Source: an uncultured Pelagibacteraceae bacterium (GTDB lineage Bacteria > Pseudomonadota > Alphaproteobacteria > Pelagibacterales > Pelagibacteraceae). Taken from it: a stretch of DNA of 64,000 nt. The stretch covers positions 54,478 to 118,477 of the forward strand of contig CACGCL010000002.1 in the NCBI GenBank assembly GCA_902571525.1, in the 5' to 3' direction. The notes beneath the pieces were generated by a model, which did no database searches, was not told the DNA's origin, and saw nothing but the letters and a program-made list of their open reading frames with translations. Shown here in pieces: positions 17,009 to 26,554 of this stretch; position 1 is the stretch's first letter; the number at the start of each line of letters is the position of its first letter. Position numbers and translations under genes: made by a program.

Positions 17009-20000
17009 ATGAGTAAAAACCTAAGAATTAACAAAAACAAGTTTATAGATCAAACTGCTAGAATCTTGTTTAAATTTAATGGTAAGAAACTTTATGGTCA
17101 TAAAGGTGACACATTGGCTTCTGCATTATTGGCAAACAATATTCATTTAGTTGGAAGAAGTTTTAAATATCATAGACCCAGAGGTATAATGACATGTGGT
17201 TCAGAGGAACCTAACGCAATTGTTCAAATTGGTAATGACCCTGCATTGACAGATCCAAATGTTAGAGCCACTGAAATTGAGCTATACGATGGTTTAGAAG
17301 CATTTAGTCAAAACTGTTGGCCAAGTGTAAATTTTGATATTGGTGGAATTAATAATTTTTTGTCCCCTCTTCTACCTGCAGGTTTTTACTATAAAACATT
17401 CATGTGGCCAGCAAGTTTTTGGGAGAAATATGAATTTTTTATAAGACATTCAGCAGGATTAGGTAAATCTCCAAATAAACCGGACCTAGATTTATATGAT
17501 CATCAATATGCTCATTGTGATGTTTTAGTAATTGGAGGTGGTATCTCTGGGATATTATCAGCTAAATTATCAGCAGAAAAAGGTTTAAATACTATTTTAG
17601 TAGATGATAAAAATAATCTAGGCGGATCAACTTTATATCAAGATGATAATGCTTTTAAAATAAATAACGAAAATTCTAATATATGGCTAAATAAACAAAT
17701 AGAGGATCTTAAAAAATTACCTAACCTAACAATTAAAAAACGAACAAGTGTTGCTGCATTTCATGCTTACAACTATCTTTTAGCAAGAGAAAATTTGACA
17801 GATCATTTAAGTTTACATGAAAGAAAAAATAAAATTAGACAACGTTTATGGAAAATAAGAGCTAAAAAGGTTGTGATAGCAACTGGTGCCATTGAACGTC
17901 CACTAATTTTTAGTAATAATGATAGGCCAGGTATAATTTTATCATCGTCTATAAAAAAATATATAGATTACTATGGTGTAAAAACTGGAGAAAATGTTTC
18001 ATTATTTACTAATAATGATAGCGCTTATGAGGCGGCCATTTCTTTAAATAAAAGTGGTGTTAAAGTTAAAGTAATTATAGATATAAGAGAAAACCCTAAC
18101 TCAGTTCTTACGGAAAAGATAGAGAAAGCAGGAATTAAAATATTAAAAGGATACACTGTTATTGATACAAATGGATATAAAAGAATTAAATCCTTTGATG
18201 TAAAGAAATTATCAAAAGATGGTGGAAGCGTTGTAGGTGAAAAAATTACTTATACATGTGACTGCTTAGGTATATCAGGTGGATGGACGCCTATGGTTCA
18301 TTTATTTACACAATCTGGTGGAAAATTAAAATTTAGAAATAGTGACAATGTATTTATTCCTGATGAAAATAAAATTCCATCAGAGCAAATAAGTGTAGGA
18401 TCTTCAAATGGAGATTTTGAATTAGATGATGTTGTAAATAATACTATCAAAAGTATTATGGTTTTTCTTAAGTTAGACAAAAGTAATTATGAACAATTAA
18501 ATATTGAATGCTCGAAAGAAAAACAAAAAAGAAATATTTGGTTATTACCTTCAGATAAGCCTATGTCTAAAACAAAACCATTTTTAGATTTTCAAAATGA
18601 CTCTACTGCTAAAGATGTTAAATTAGCATTAAGAGAGGGTTTTAAATCTATAGAACATGTAAAAAGATATACAACAACAGGGATGGGAACTGATCAAGGC
18701 AAGTTATCAAATATGCATGCTCTTGGTATCATAGCGGATACAACTGGAACTAATATGGGGGAATTGGGGACAACAACCTTTAGGCCTCCTTATACACCAT
18801 TAACATTTGGAGCAATCGTAGGGAGAAACGTTGGTGAGTTTTTTGATCATACAAGGAGAACAGCAATTCATAATTGGCATGTTGAAAATAAAGCTGAATT
18901 TGAAAACGTTGGACAATGGAAAAGGCCTTGGTATTTTCCAAAAAATGGAGAAACTATGAATCAAGCTGTTCAAAGAGAGAGTAAAGCAGCAAGAGAAAGT
19001 GCTGGTATACTTGATGCCTCTACTTTAGGAAAAATTGATCTACAAGGTGAAGACGCGTCTGAATTTTTAAATAGAGTTTATACAAACGCCTGGTCAAAAC
19101 TTGCTATCGGTAAATGCAGATATGGTTTAATGCTAAATGAAGATGGCATGGTTTATGATGATGGTGTTACAACAAGACTAGGAGAAAATCATTATATAAT
19201 GACTACCACTACTGGTGGTGCAGCCAATGTTTTAACAAAACTTGAAGATTATTTACAAACTGAATGGCCAGATTTAAATGTATATTTAACATCAGTTACT
19301 GATCAATATTCAACAATGAGCATTTGTGGACCAAATTCTAAAAAAATTATAAAAAAAATAATACCAAACTTAGATCTTTCAGATGATAATTTCCCACATA
19401 TGTCTTTTAAAAATTCAAAAATAGATAATGTTAATTGTCGAATAATGAGAATAAGTTTTACTGGAGAGCATAGTTACGAAATTAATGTACAGTCTAATTT
19501 TGCTTTAAATGTTTGGGAAAAATGCATGGAAGCAGGTAAAGAATTTAATATTACACCATATGGAACGGAAACTATGCATTTACTAAGAGCAGAAAAAGGT
19601 TTTATAATTACCGGTCAAGATACTGATGGGACATTAACACCGTCAGATCTACAAATGGATTGGATTATTGGAAAAAAGAAATATGATTTTATAGGTAAGA
19701 GATCATTATATAGAAGCGATACAATAAGAGAAGATAGAAAACAATTTATTGGTTTATTAACTGATGATCCTAAAGAAGTTTTAGAGGAAGGAGCTCAACT
19801 TGTTGAAAGTTTAGAAAAACCAATAGAAATGTTAGGTCATGTTACCTCTAGTTATTTTAGTCCAAATCTTAATAAATCTATTGCATTAGCTGTTGTGAAA
19901 AGTGGAAAAAAATTAAAAGGTAAGAAATTAATAGTTCCAATGGAAAATAAAAATATCAATGTAACTATTACTGATACTGTTTTTTATGATAAGGAAAATA

Positions 20001-20017
20001 AAAGATTAAATGCTTAA
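17009..20017 (+). CDS. soxA: Sarcosine oxidase, alpha subunit
   Basis: Largest subunit, at 1002 residues the expected size. In order: an N-terminal domain with HRPRGIMTCGSEEPNA (55-70), an NAD-binding Rossmann region with VLVIGGGISGILSAKL (172-187), a second nucleotide-binding part (about 285-440), and a C-terminal GcvT-like folate-binding domain (about 610-1000). The last takes the methyl-derived one-carbon unit onto THF. It overlaps soxG by 8 bases. The product feeds the same methylene-THF pool as GlyA, encoded at 2.3-3.7 kb. Confidence 0.95.
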   Translation: MSKNLRINKNKFIDQTARILFKFNGKKLYGHKGDTLASALLANNIHLVGRSFKYHRPRGIMTCGSEEPNAIVQIGNDPALTDPNVRATEIELYDGLEAFSQNCWPSVNFDIGGINNFLSPLLPAGFYYKTFMWPASFWEKYEFFIRHSAGLGKSPNKPDLDLYDHQYAHCDVLVIGGGISGILSAKLSAEKGLNTILVDDKNNLGGSTLYQDDNAFKINNENSNIWLNKQIEDLKKLPNLTIKKRTSVAAFHAYNYLLARENLTDHLSLHERKNKIRQRLWKIRAKKVVIATGAIERPLIFSNNDRPGIILSSSIKKYIDYYGVKTGENVSLFTNNDSAYEAAISLNKSGVKVKVIIDIRENPNSVLTEKIEKAGIKILKGYTVIDTNGYKRIKSFDVKKLSKDGGSVVGEKITYTCDCLGISGGWTPMVHLFTQSGGKLKFRNSDNVFIPDENKIPSEQISVGSSNGDFELDDVVNNTIKSIMVFLKLDKSNYEQLNIECSKEKQKRNIWLLPSDKPMSKTKPFLDFQNDSTAKDVKLALREGFKSIEHVKRYTTTGMGTDQGKLSNMHALGIIADTTGTNMGELGTTTFRPPYTPLTFGAIVGRNVGEFFDHTRRTAIHNWHVENKAEFENVGQWKRPWYFPKNGETMNQAVQRESKAARESAGILDASTLGKIDLQGEDASEFLNRVYTNAWSKLAIGKCRYGLMLNEDGMVYDDGVTTRLGENHYIMTTTTGGAANVLTKLEDYLQTEWPDLNVYLTSVTDQYSTMSICGPNSKKIIKKIIPNLDLSDDNFPHMSFKNSKIDNVNCRIMRISFTGEHSYEINVQSNFALNVWEKCMEAGKEFNITPYGTETMHLLRAEKGFIITGQDTDGTLTPSDLQMDWIIGKKKYDFIGKRSLYRSDTIREDRKQFIGLLTDDPKEVLEEGAQLVESLEKPIEMLGHVTSSYFSPNLNKSIALAVVKSGKKLKGKKLIVPMENKNINVTITDTVFYDKENKRLNA

Positions 20018-20573
20018 TTTTAATTCACCAATTAAAGAAGAAAAAAAATATAATGATCTAAAAATTATTGAAGTCGAGCCTATAATTAAAATCAATCTTA
20101 GAAGTAATAAAAGAGAATTCTCAACAAAAATTGGAAAAATATTATCAATTTTACCACCAAATGAAGCAAATACTTCGTCTGGTAACGAAAAATTTAATTT
20201 ATTGTGGTTAAGTCCAGATGAATGGTTAATTTACTCCAATGATAATAAGATGACTTTAAATGACCAAAAAAATTTAGAAGACAAATTGTTTAATGAAATT
20301 TCAAAATTAAATCAAGGAGCTGTAACAAATGTTTCTGATCATTGGATAATGATTAATCTAAACGGAAATAAAGTTTATGATTTATTGTCTAAAAGTTGCC
20401 CTTATAATTTTAATGATTTTAAAAATAAAAAAGGCTCTGTTGCTCAAACAATTGTTAATCACGTAGATGTGATTCTTCATAATTATGAAGATAACAACCT
20501 TAATCTATTTGTTAGGAGATCATTTTCAGAGGATTTATGGCTCTGGTTGAATGATAGCGCTAGACTCATCTAA
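20010..20573 (+). CDS. soxG: Sarcosine oxidase, gamma subunit
   Basis: Smallest-but-one subunit of the complex (187 residues), distantly related to GcvT. The PPNEANTSSGNEKFNLLWLSPDEWLI region and the final SFSEDLWLWL are recognisable for SoxG. The rest is weakly conserved, as usual for this subunit. Its start overlaps the soxA end by 8 bases and it closes the soxBDAG set. A 60-base gap with a 10-bp palindrome (20590-20599) separates it from the next gene. Confidence 0.9.
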   Translation: MLNFNSPIKEEKKYNDLKIIEVEPIIKINLRSNKREFSTKIGKILSILPPNEANTSSGNEKFNLLWLSPDEWLIYSNDNKMTLNDQKNLEDKLFNEISKLNQGAVTNVSDHWIMINLNGNKVYDLLSKSCPYNFNDFKNKKGSVAQTIVNHVDVILHNYEDNNLNLFVRRSFSEDLWLWLNDSARLI

Positions 20574-20633
20574 TCTTTTATGTGCGTCAAGGTTAACCTG
20601 GAAGTCATCTCATATTTTAAGTTATAACAAAAT

Positions 20634-21398
20634 ATGAAAAAAATTATCATATTTATATTAAGTTTATTTTTCATATTACCTGCTTATGCGTCAAGTCTTG
20701 ATAAAATTTTGTCTTCTGGTGAGTTAAGGGTTGGAACGACTGGTGATTGGGATCCAATGACAATTAAAGATCCTGCAACCAATAAATATAAAGGTTTTGA
20801 TATAGATGTTATGAACGAATTAGCAAAAGATATGGGTGTAAAAATCAAATTTGTTCCAGCAGAATGGAAAACTATAGTTTCTGGTATCACCTCAGGAAGA
20901 TATGATATTTCAACTAGTGTTACTAAAACTCCTAAAAGAGCAGAAGTTGCAGGCTTTACAGATACCTATTATAAATATGGAACAGTTCCATTAATTCTAA
21001 AGAAAAATTTAAATAAGTTCTCTACTTGGGATTCATTAAACGATAGTAACGTAACTATTGCAACTACGCTTGGAACTTCTCAAGAAGAAAAAGCAAAAGA
21101 ATTTTTTCCTAAATCTAAATTAAATTCAGTAGAAGCTCCAGCAAGAGACTTTCAAGAAGTTCTGGCTGGCAGAGCAGATGGAAATATTACTAGCTCGACA
21201 GAGGCAAATAAACTAGTAATAAAATATCCGCAATTAGTAATAGTTCCAGATGGTGAAAAAAATCCTGCCTTTTTAGCAATGATGGTTAGCAAAGGTGACA
21301 CAAAGTGGAAAAAATACGTCAATGATTGGATAAGTGGTAAAAAATCATCTGGTTTTTTTAAAGAACTTTTAGCAAAATATAATCTTAAGAGCTTATAA
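20634..21398 (+). CDS. Periplasmic amino-acid-type solute-binding protein (family 3), cyclohexadienyl-dehydratase-like
   Basis: A 254-residue secreted protein with a signal peptide (1-19, ending AYA before SSLDKI). The binding-protein-3 fold follows: [32 protein letters not shown] and [23 protein letters not shown]. The pattern resembles both amino-acid ABC receptors and the PheC cyclohexadienyl dehydratases, which share this fold, so the role is not settled by sequence. A permease 40 bases downstream favours transport. Position behind soxBDAG hints at an N-methylated amino acid or glycine-like ligand. That ligand is inference only. Confidence 0.82.
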   Translation: MKKIIIFILSLFFILPAYASSLDKILSSGELRVGTTGDWDPMTIKDPATNKYKGFDIDVMNELAKDMGVKIKFVPAEWKTIVSGITSGRYDISTSVTKTPKRAEVAGFTDTYYKYGTVPLILKKNLNKFSTWDSLNDSNVTIATTLGTSQEEKAKEFFPKSKLNSVEAPARDFQEVLAGRADGNITSSTEANKLVIKYPQLVIVPDGEKNPAFLAMMVSKGDTKWKKYVNDWISGKKSSGFFKELLAKYNLKSL

Positions 21399-21438
21399 TA
21401 AATTAGATATTAATATTTAATTCTTTATAAATACATGT

Positions 21439-22176
21439 GTGAAAAATTTTATTTTTCTACTGTTTTTAATTTTATTTCTTAATTCTTGTTCAAAACAGGA
21501 ATTGGATTGGTTAATTTTATCTCCAAATACCGTGGATGGTCTTACAAATTTAAAATTCCTTATTAGTGGTTTCACAACCACCATATACATATCTTTAGTT
21601 TCAATTTTTATTTCAATTATTTTAGGACTAATAATAGCTATACCATCCTTAGCTAAAAATAAATTTTTAACATATATAAATATTGGTTATGTCGAGATTG
21701 TAAGAGCAATTCCGTTATTAGTCTTAATTTTATGGATTTATTATGGTTTACCAATAATGACAGGCATAAGTTTTAGTCCATTTGTTTCAGGTATTATTGC
21801 GTTATCAATAAGCGAAAGTGCATTTCAAGCAGAAATATTTAGAGCAGGTATTAACTCAATTCGAAAATCTCAATGGGAAGCTGGTAGCTCTCTTGGTTTC
21901 TCTTTTTTTAAAAAATTAAGACTTATAATATTACCACAAGCTATTAAAAACATACTTCCTGCTATCGGTAATCAATTTGTATATGTTCTAAAAATGTCTT
22001 CTCTCGTTTCAATAATAGGAATTGGTGATTTAACTAGAAAAGCAAATGAGCTTGTTGTTACTACCTATAGACCATTAGAAATTTATACCTTTTTAATATT
22101 TGAGTATCTAATCTTAATTTTAATAGTCTCATATTTTGTAAGGAAATTTGAAAAAAAATTAACAGAGTCTAACTAG
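21439..22176 (+). CDS. Polar amino acid ABC transporter permease
   Basis: A 245-residue inner-membrane permease of the HisMQ/GlnP type. The EAA loop is visible as QWEAGSSLGFSFFKKLRLIILPQAIKNILP (read as EAGSSLG and LPQAIKNILP). Several membrane spans cover about 40-235. The start is GTG at 21439. The first 20 residues look like a lipoprotein signal (LILFLNSC, then SKQELDW), which is unusual for a permease. No ATP-binding subunit is encoded next to it; the next gene is convergent and overlaps its end by 8 bases. It presumably works with the upstream binding protein and an ATPase encoded elsewhere. Confidence 0.88.
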   Translation: MKNFIFLLFLILFLNSCSKQELDWLILSPNTVDGLTNLKFLISGFTTTIYISLVSIFISIILGLIIAIPSLAKNKFLTYINIGYVEIVRAIPLLVLILWIYYGLPIMTGISFSPFVSGIIALSISESAFQAEIFRAGINSIRKSQWEAGSSLGFSFFKKLRLIILPQAIKNILPAIGNQFVYVLKMSSLVSIIGIGDLTRKANELVVTTYRPLEIYTFLIFEYLILILIVSYFVRKFEKKLTESN

Positions 22177-23524
22177 ATTTTTTAAATACTGAATTAAAAA
22201 AAAATCCGATAAAGATTAATATACAAAATCCCATAAACCAATTAGTGAATAATAAAGTATAAAAAATATCTTCATATGATCCATCTTTAATATTTATTAC
22301 ATACCATAAACATAAAAATGGTAGAGCTGTTAATCTTAAGATCGCAAGGTATAAACTATATATTGGTCTTTTTACTGATTGAAATAAGGCTGTAGTAATA
22401 AAAAAAGTAGGATAAATAGGTCCTATCAAGGCTGCTATTTTTAAATAAATAATACCATAACTAATTGTGTTCAAATCTTCTGTAAATAAACTTATGAGGA
22501 ATGATGCGTTAAAATAAATTATGATGCCTGCTAATGTCATAAAAGAACAACCAAATTTGAGAGCTTTTAAGTATAATTCTCTAATTCGCTCATAATTTTT
22601 AGCTCCAAAATTTTGACTTGAAATAGAAAGTACAGCTGTATTTAATCCAATAACTGGTAATAAAAAAACTTGTTCAATTCTTAAAGCAGTGCCGTAACCA
22701 GCTGCAGCTAAATCACCAAATTTTCCTACAAAATACAAAACATTAAACAAACCAACACCAATTAAAAGCATACTAAACATGACTGGAACAGATTGAAATA
22801 TTAGGTTTTTAAAGTAAAAAATTTTTGGTCTAAAGCACTCCAAAAATAGATACTTTTTTAATTTACAACAATAAACTTTATAAATTAAATAAGTTGCAGC
22901 TAAAAATTGACATATAACAGTTGCTATAGCAATTCCAGAAATACCAAAGGCAGGTATAAAACCATATCCAAATATGAATATAGGATTTAAGATTATGTTT
23001 AAAAAAAAAGTAAAAACCAAAACATTTCTGTAACTCTTGGTATCTCCTTGAGCATTTAGAGTGCCATTTAAAGATGTTTGTATTAAAACTAAAATAGTAC
23101 AGTAAAATATTATATCCAGATACTCTCTTGTTAATAAAATATTTTCTAAACTAGATCCCATTATACCCAATAAAAAATCTGATATATTTAAACCAACATA
23201 AGTGACTAAAAGTGAAACGAAAACAGCATAAAGAAAAGATTGTCCAATAAACATTGATGCTCTTTTTTCATTTTTTTCACCAATTGAATTTCCGATTAAG
23301 GTATTTGTAGCGGCACCTACTCCAACACCAATTGCAATTATAATAAAATATATTGGAAAAGATTTAGCCAAAGCACTAAGGGCTTCGGGTGATATTTTCC
23401 CAGCAAAATAAGTATCAACTAAATTATAAAAAGTTTGAAATAAAGATCCAATACTAGCAGGAATTGTTACTTTTCTTAATAATTGCCAAATGGGATCTCT
23501 TAATAAATTAATTTTTTTATACAT
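22169..23524 (-). CDS. MATE-family efflux transporter
   Basis: A 451-residue integral membrane protein with about twelve predicted spans, in two six-helix halves. Family features are the N-terminal LLRKVTIPASIGSLFQTFYNLVDTYFAG region (parts: PASIGSL, NLVDTYFAG), SALAKSFPIYF, and GAATNTLIGNSIGEKN. MATE proteins exchange Na+ or H+ for cationic drugs, metabolites or peptides; the substrate here is unknown. It is the last gene of the gatCAB-methyltransferase-trhO run, 6 bases after trhO. Confidence 0.9.
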   Translation of the reverse strand: MYKKINLLRDPIWQLLRKVTIPASIGSLFQTFYNLVDTYFAGKISPEALSALAKSFPIYFIIIAIGVGVGAATNTLIGNSIGEKNEKRASMFIGQSFLYAVFVSLLVTYVGLNISDFLLGIMGSSLENILLTREYLDIIFYCTILVLIQTSLNGTLNAQGDTKSYRNVLVFTFFLNIILNPIFIFGYGFIPAFGISGIAIATVICQFLAATYLIYKVYCCKLKKYLFLECFRPKIFYFKNLIFQSVPVMFSMLLIGVGLFNVLYFVGKFGDLAAAGYGTALRIEQVFLLPVIGLNTAVLSISSQNFGAKNYERIRELYLKALKFGCSFMTLAGIIIYFNASFLISLFTEDLNTISYGIIYLKIAALIGPIYPTFFITTALFQSVKRPIYSLYLAILRLTALPFLCLWYVINIKDGSYEDIFYTLLFTNWFMGFCILIFIGFFFNSVFKKSS

Positions 23525-23530
23525 ATTATT

Positions 23531-24430
23531 TTATTTTTCAATTTGATAAAAATATTTTTGACCTTTCTTTTTAGATATGTTGATTTGTTTTTGTCTCATG
23601 CGAAATCTTTGTTTTTGTTTAACAGTTAATTTATGATAACAATTAGAACAACTAACTCCTTCCTCATATTGCTTGTTTTTTTTTTCTAATTTCGTAATAG
23701 GTTCTCTACAACCTGCGCAAATTTTTAAATTACCAGGTTTTAGGCCATGTTTAACCGATACTCTATTATCAAAGACAAAACAGTCTCCTTTCCACAAACT
23801 TTTTTTTTTATCAATTTTATTTAAATAATTAATTATACCTCCATTTAATTGATAAACATTTTTGAAACCTTTGTTTTTCAAATAAAAACTTGCTTTTTCA
23901 CATCTAATACCACCAGTGCAAAACATTCCTATATTATTATCTTTTTTTAATGATTTGAAAAATTTTGGAAAGTCTCTAAAATTATTTAATCTTGGGTTTA
24001 TTGATCCTTTAAAAGTACCTACTTTATATTCAAAACTTTTTCTAGTATCAATAATAATAGTATTTTTTTTTTTAATAAAGTTATTCCAATCTTTAGGATC
24101 AATTTGATTATTAATAATTCTTTTTCTTAATTTAATACCAATCGGAACAAGTTCTTTTTTAATTTTAATTTTACCTTTATGAAAAGCTTGATATTTATAA
24201 TGTGATAAATTTTCACTATCAAAGTTCTTTAAATTTAAAATTATTTTTATATTTTTCCTTATTGAAATATATCTCTCAATATTAAAGCTTATTGTTCCAT
24301 TTGCACCTTCAGGAGATAATATTATAGTCCCTTTAAAATTAACTTGTTTTAAGTAGTTATTAAGTAATTCTTTTTTCTTTTTAAGATTTGTAATCTTTTT
24401 AAATTTGTAAAAACCAAAAATATTATACAT
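23531..24430 (-). CDS. trhO: tRNA uridine(34) hydroxylase TrhO (rhodanese-like, UPF0176)
   Basis: TrhO hydroxylates U34 of some tRNAs, a step toward 5-methoxy/5-oxyacetic acid uridine. The 299-residue protein has an N-terminal acylphosphatase-like domain with LSPEGANGTISF (about 38-49). A rhodanese domain follows, with IIDTRKSFEYKVGTF and the catalytic cysteine loop MFCTGGIRCEKAS (about 169-181). A C-terminal cysteine-rich part (CAGCREP and CSNCYH) may bind metal. It overlaps the methyltransferase start by one base. Both can act in translation-related chemistry, but the link is only positional. Confidence 0.92.
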   Translation of the reverse strand: MYNIFGFYKFKKITNLKKKKELLNNYLKQVNFKGTIILSPEGANGTISFNIERYISIRKNIKIILNLKNFDSENLSHYKYQAFHKGKIKIKKELVPIGIKLRKRIINNQIDPKDWNNFIKKKNTIIIDTRKSFEYKVGTFKGSINPRLNNFRDFPKFFKSLKKDNNIGMFCTGGIRCEKASFYLKNKGFKNVYQLNGGIINYLNKIDKKKSLWKGDCFVFDNRVSVKHGLKPGNLKICAGCREPITKLEKKNKQYEEGVSCSNCYHKLTVKQKQRFRMRQKQINISKKKGQKYFYQIEK

Positions 24431-25086
24431 TATAATTTTCTACAAACTGATAGACCGTCACCAATAGGTAAAATGATATTTTCTACTCTATTGTCTTTAT
24501 TGATATGTGAATTAAATTCCCGAATTTTAATCGTAAGTTTGTCATTTTTATTTTTATCTATAACGTCACCGTACCATAAAACATTATCTGTTATGATAAT
24601 TCCTGATTTTTTTAACATTTTTAAAGATTTTTCAAAATAGTTTATATAATTTTCCTTATCAGCATCAATAAATACTAAGTCAAAAACTTCTTTTTTTTTA
24701 AGAAGTTCGTCTAGTCCATCACTGGCATTTTCTACTAAAAGATTTATTTTGTTTTCAAGATTAGCTTTAACAAAAAAATTTTTAGCTATTTCAGAAGTTT
24801 GTTTGTTTTTGTCTATAGCTATTAAATTTGAGTCGTTATTCATAGCTAATCCCATTGTTAAAGTGCTTAAACCTGTAAATGTTCCAATTTCTAAAATTTT
24901 TTTTGGATTATATAATTTTATTACTAGGTGTAATAGATGACATTGACTTAACGAAATTTGCATTTTTTTCTTTTCACCCAAAGTTTCGTTATATTTAATA
25001 ATATCTCTCTGAATTGGATTTAATTTATAAGAATGATTATTTATATATTCCTCGAGTTCGTTTGTAATCTTAATGTTTGAACCCAT
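24430..25086 (-). CDS. SAM-dependent O-methyltransferase (class I, family 3 / COMT-like)
   Basis: A 218-residue cytoplasmic enzyme with the SAM-binding motif ILEIGTFTGLSTLTMGLA, an acidic loop IAIDKN, the metal-binding FIDADKENYINYFE segment, and DNVLWYGDV. These match bacterial O-methyltransferases related to catechol and caffeoyl-CoA methyltransferases; TrmR, which methylates ho5U34 in tRNA, is in the same family. Its position directly next to trhO, whose product makes ho5U34, makes a TrmR-like role (mo5U synthesis) an attractive inference. It follows gatB by one base. Confidence 0.87.
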   Translation of the reverse strand: MGSNIKITNELEEYINNHSYKLNPIQRDIIKYNETLGEKKKMQISLSQCHLLHLVIKLYNPKKILEIGTFTGLSTLTMGLAMNNDSNLIAIDKNKQTSEIAKNFFVKANLENKINLLVENASDGLDELLKKKEVFDLVFIDADKENYINYFEKSLKMLKKSGIIITDNVLWYGDVIDKNKNDKLTIKIREFNSHINKDNRVENIILPIGDGLSVCRKL

Positions 25087-25087
25087 T

Positions 25088-26554
25088 TTAACTCAATTTT
25101 TTTTTCAAAATTTCATTAACAAGTTTTGGATTTGCTTTACCATTTGAATTTTTCATTACTTGACCAACAAAAAAACCAAATAATTTGTCTTTTCCTGATT
25201 TATAAGCTTCAACATTTTTTGGGTTTTCAGTAATTACTTTATTAATTAAATTTTCTAATTCTTTAGGATCACTTTGTTGTTTTAAACCTTTTTCTTCTAC
25301 AATAGATATAGGATCTTTATCTCCATCTTTCATTATTTCAAACACAGATTTAGCAATCTTACCTGAGATGGTTCCATCTTTGATTAAATTAATTAATTCT
25401 GATAAATTTTTAGAGGAAATTGGACTTTCTGTTATTTCAATATTTTTTTCATTTAATAATGCAAATAACTCACCTGTTATCCAATTTGTAGCTAATTTTA
25501 CATCAGAGTTTTTAGAAACTTCCTCAAAATATTTTGAAATTTCAATATCTGAAACTAGTATATTTGCCTCATAAGGTGATAGTTTAAATTTTTCAATAAA
25601 TCTTTTCTTTTTTTCATCAGGAAGCTCAGGAATATCTTTTTTTATTTGATCTATATAATTATCATTTAATTCAAGCGGTAAAAGATCAGGATCTGGAAAA
25701 TATCTATAATCATGTGCATCTTCTTTAGATCTCATAGATCTTGTTTCGTTTTTTTTGGTATCAAATAATCTTGTTTCTTGATCAATAAAGCCCCCCTCTT
25801 CAATTACATCTACTTGACGATTAGCTTCGAAATCTATTGCCATTTGCATAAATTTTATAGAATTGACATTTTTAATTTCACATCTTGTGCCTAGTTTTTT
25901 ATCTCCTTTTTTTCGAACAGAAACGTTTACATCAGCTCTTAATGAACCTTCTTGCATATTACCATCACAAGTTCCTAAATATCTCATTATCGACCTTAAT
26001 TTTTTAATATATGCATTTACTTCATCTAAAGATCTTAAATCAGGTTTGCTAACTATTTCCATTAAAGCCACGCCTGATCTATTTAAGTCAACTAATGTGT
26101 TTTGAGGATCTATATCATGGATACTTTTCCCTGCATCTTGCTCTAAATGAAGTCTTTCAATTCCAATATTTTTTTCCCCATTTGGCATATCTAATATAAT
26201 AGATCCCTCACCCACAATTGGATTTTTATATTGAGAAATTTGATAACCTTGAGGCAAATCAGCATAAAAATAATTTTTTCGATCAAATATTGATCTTTTG
26301 TTAATATTAGCTTTTAATCCAATACCTGTCTTAACAGCTTGTTTAATACAATGTTCGTTAATTACTGGCAACATTCCTGGAAATGCTGCATCGACCAAGC
26401 TAACTTGAGTGTTGGGTTCTGATCCAAATTTTGTTGATGAGGTTGAGAATAATTTAGATTTAGACAAGACTTGTGCATGAACTTCAAGACCAATAATAAC
26501 TTCATATTTGTTATCATTTCTTATTATTAGATATTCACCATTATTTTTACTCAC
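25088..26554 (-). CDS. gatB: Aspartyl/glutamyl-tRNA(Asn/Gln) amidotransferase subunit B
   Basis: GatB binds the mischarged Glu-tRNA(Gln) or Asp-tRNA(Asn) and activates the carboxylate as the tRNA-bound substrate of GatCAB. The 488-residue protein has [23 protein letters not shown] (start of the cradle domain), [26 protein letters not shown] and [17 protein letters not shown] helical and YqeY-like tail covers about 300-488. All are typical. It overlaps gatA by 4 bases. It is the third gene of gatC-gatA-gatB. Confidence 0.97.
   Translation of the reverse strand: MSKNNGEYLIIRNDNKYEVIIGLEVHAQVLSKSKLFSTSSTKFGSEPNTQVSLVDAAFPGMLPVINEHCIKQAVKTGIGLKANINKRSIFDRKNYFYADLPQGYQISQYKNPIVGEGSIILDMPNGEKNIGIERLHLEQDAGKSIHDIDPQNTLVDLNRSGVALMEIVSKPDLRSLDEVNAYIKKLRSIMRYLGTCDGNMQEGSLRADVNVSVRKKGDKKLGTRCEIKNVNSIKFMQMAIDFEANRQVDVIEEGGFIDQETRLFDTKKNETRSMRSKEDAHDYRYFPDPDLLPLELNDNYIDQIKKDIPELPDEKKKRFIEKFKLSPYEANILVSDIEISKYFEEVSKNSDVKLATNWITGELFALLNEKNIEITESPISSKNLSELINLIKDGTISGKIAKSVFEIMKDGDKDPISIVEEKGLKQQSDPKELENLINKVITENPKNVEAYKSGKDKLFGFFVGQVMKNSNGKANPKLVNEILKKKLS

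Noticed and set aside
20574..20633. Possible glycine or other riboswitch between soxG and the binding protein
   Set aside because: 60 bases is too short for a glycine riboswitch and no conserved core was seen; only a short palindrome is present.
22169..22176. MATE transporter as part of the sarcosine/ABC operon
   Set aside because: It is on the opposite strand and converges on the permease; it belongs to the gatCAB-side run.
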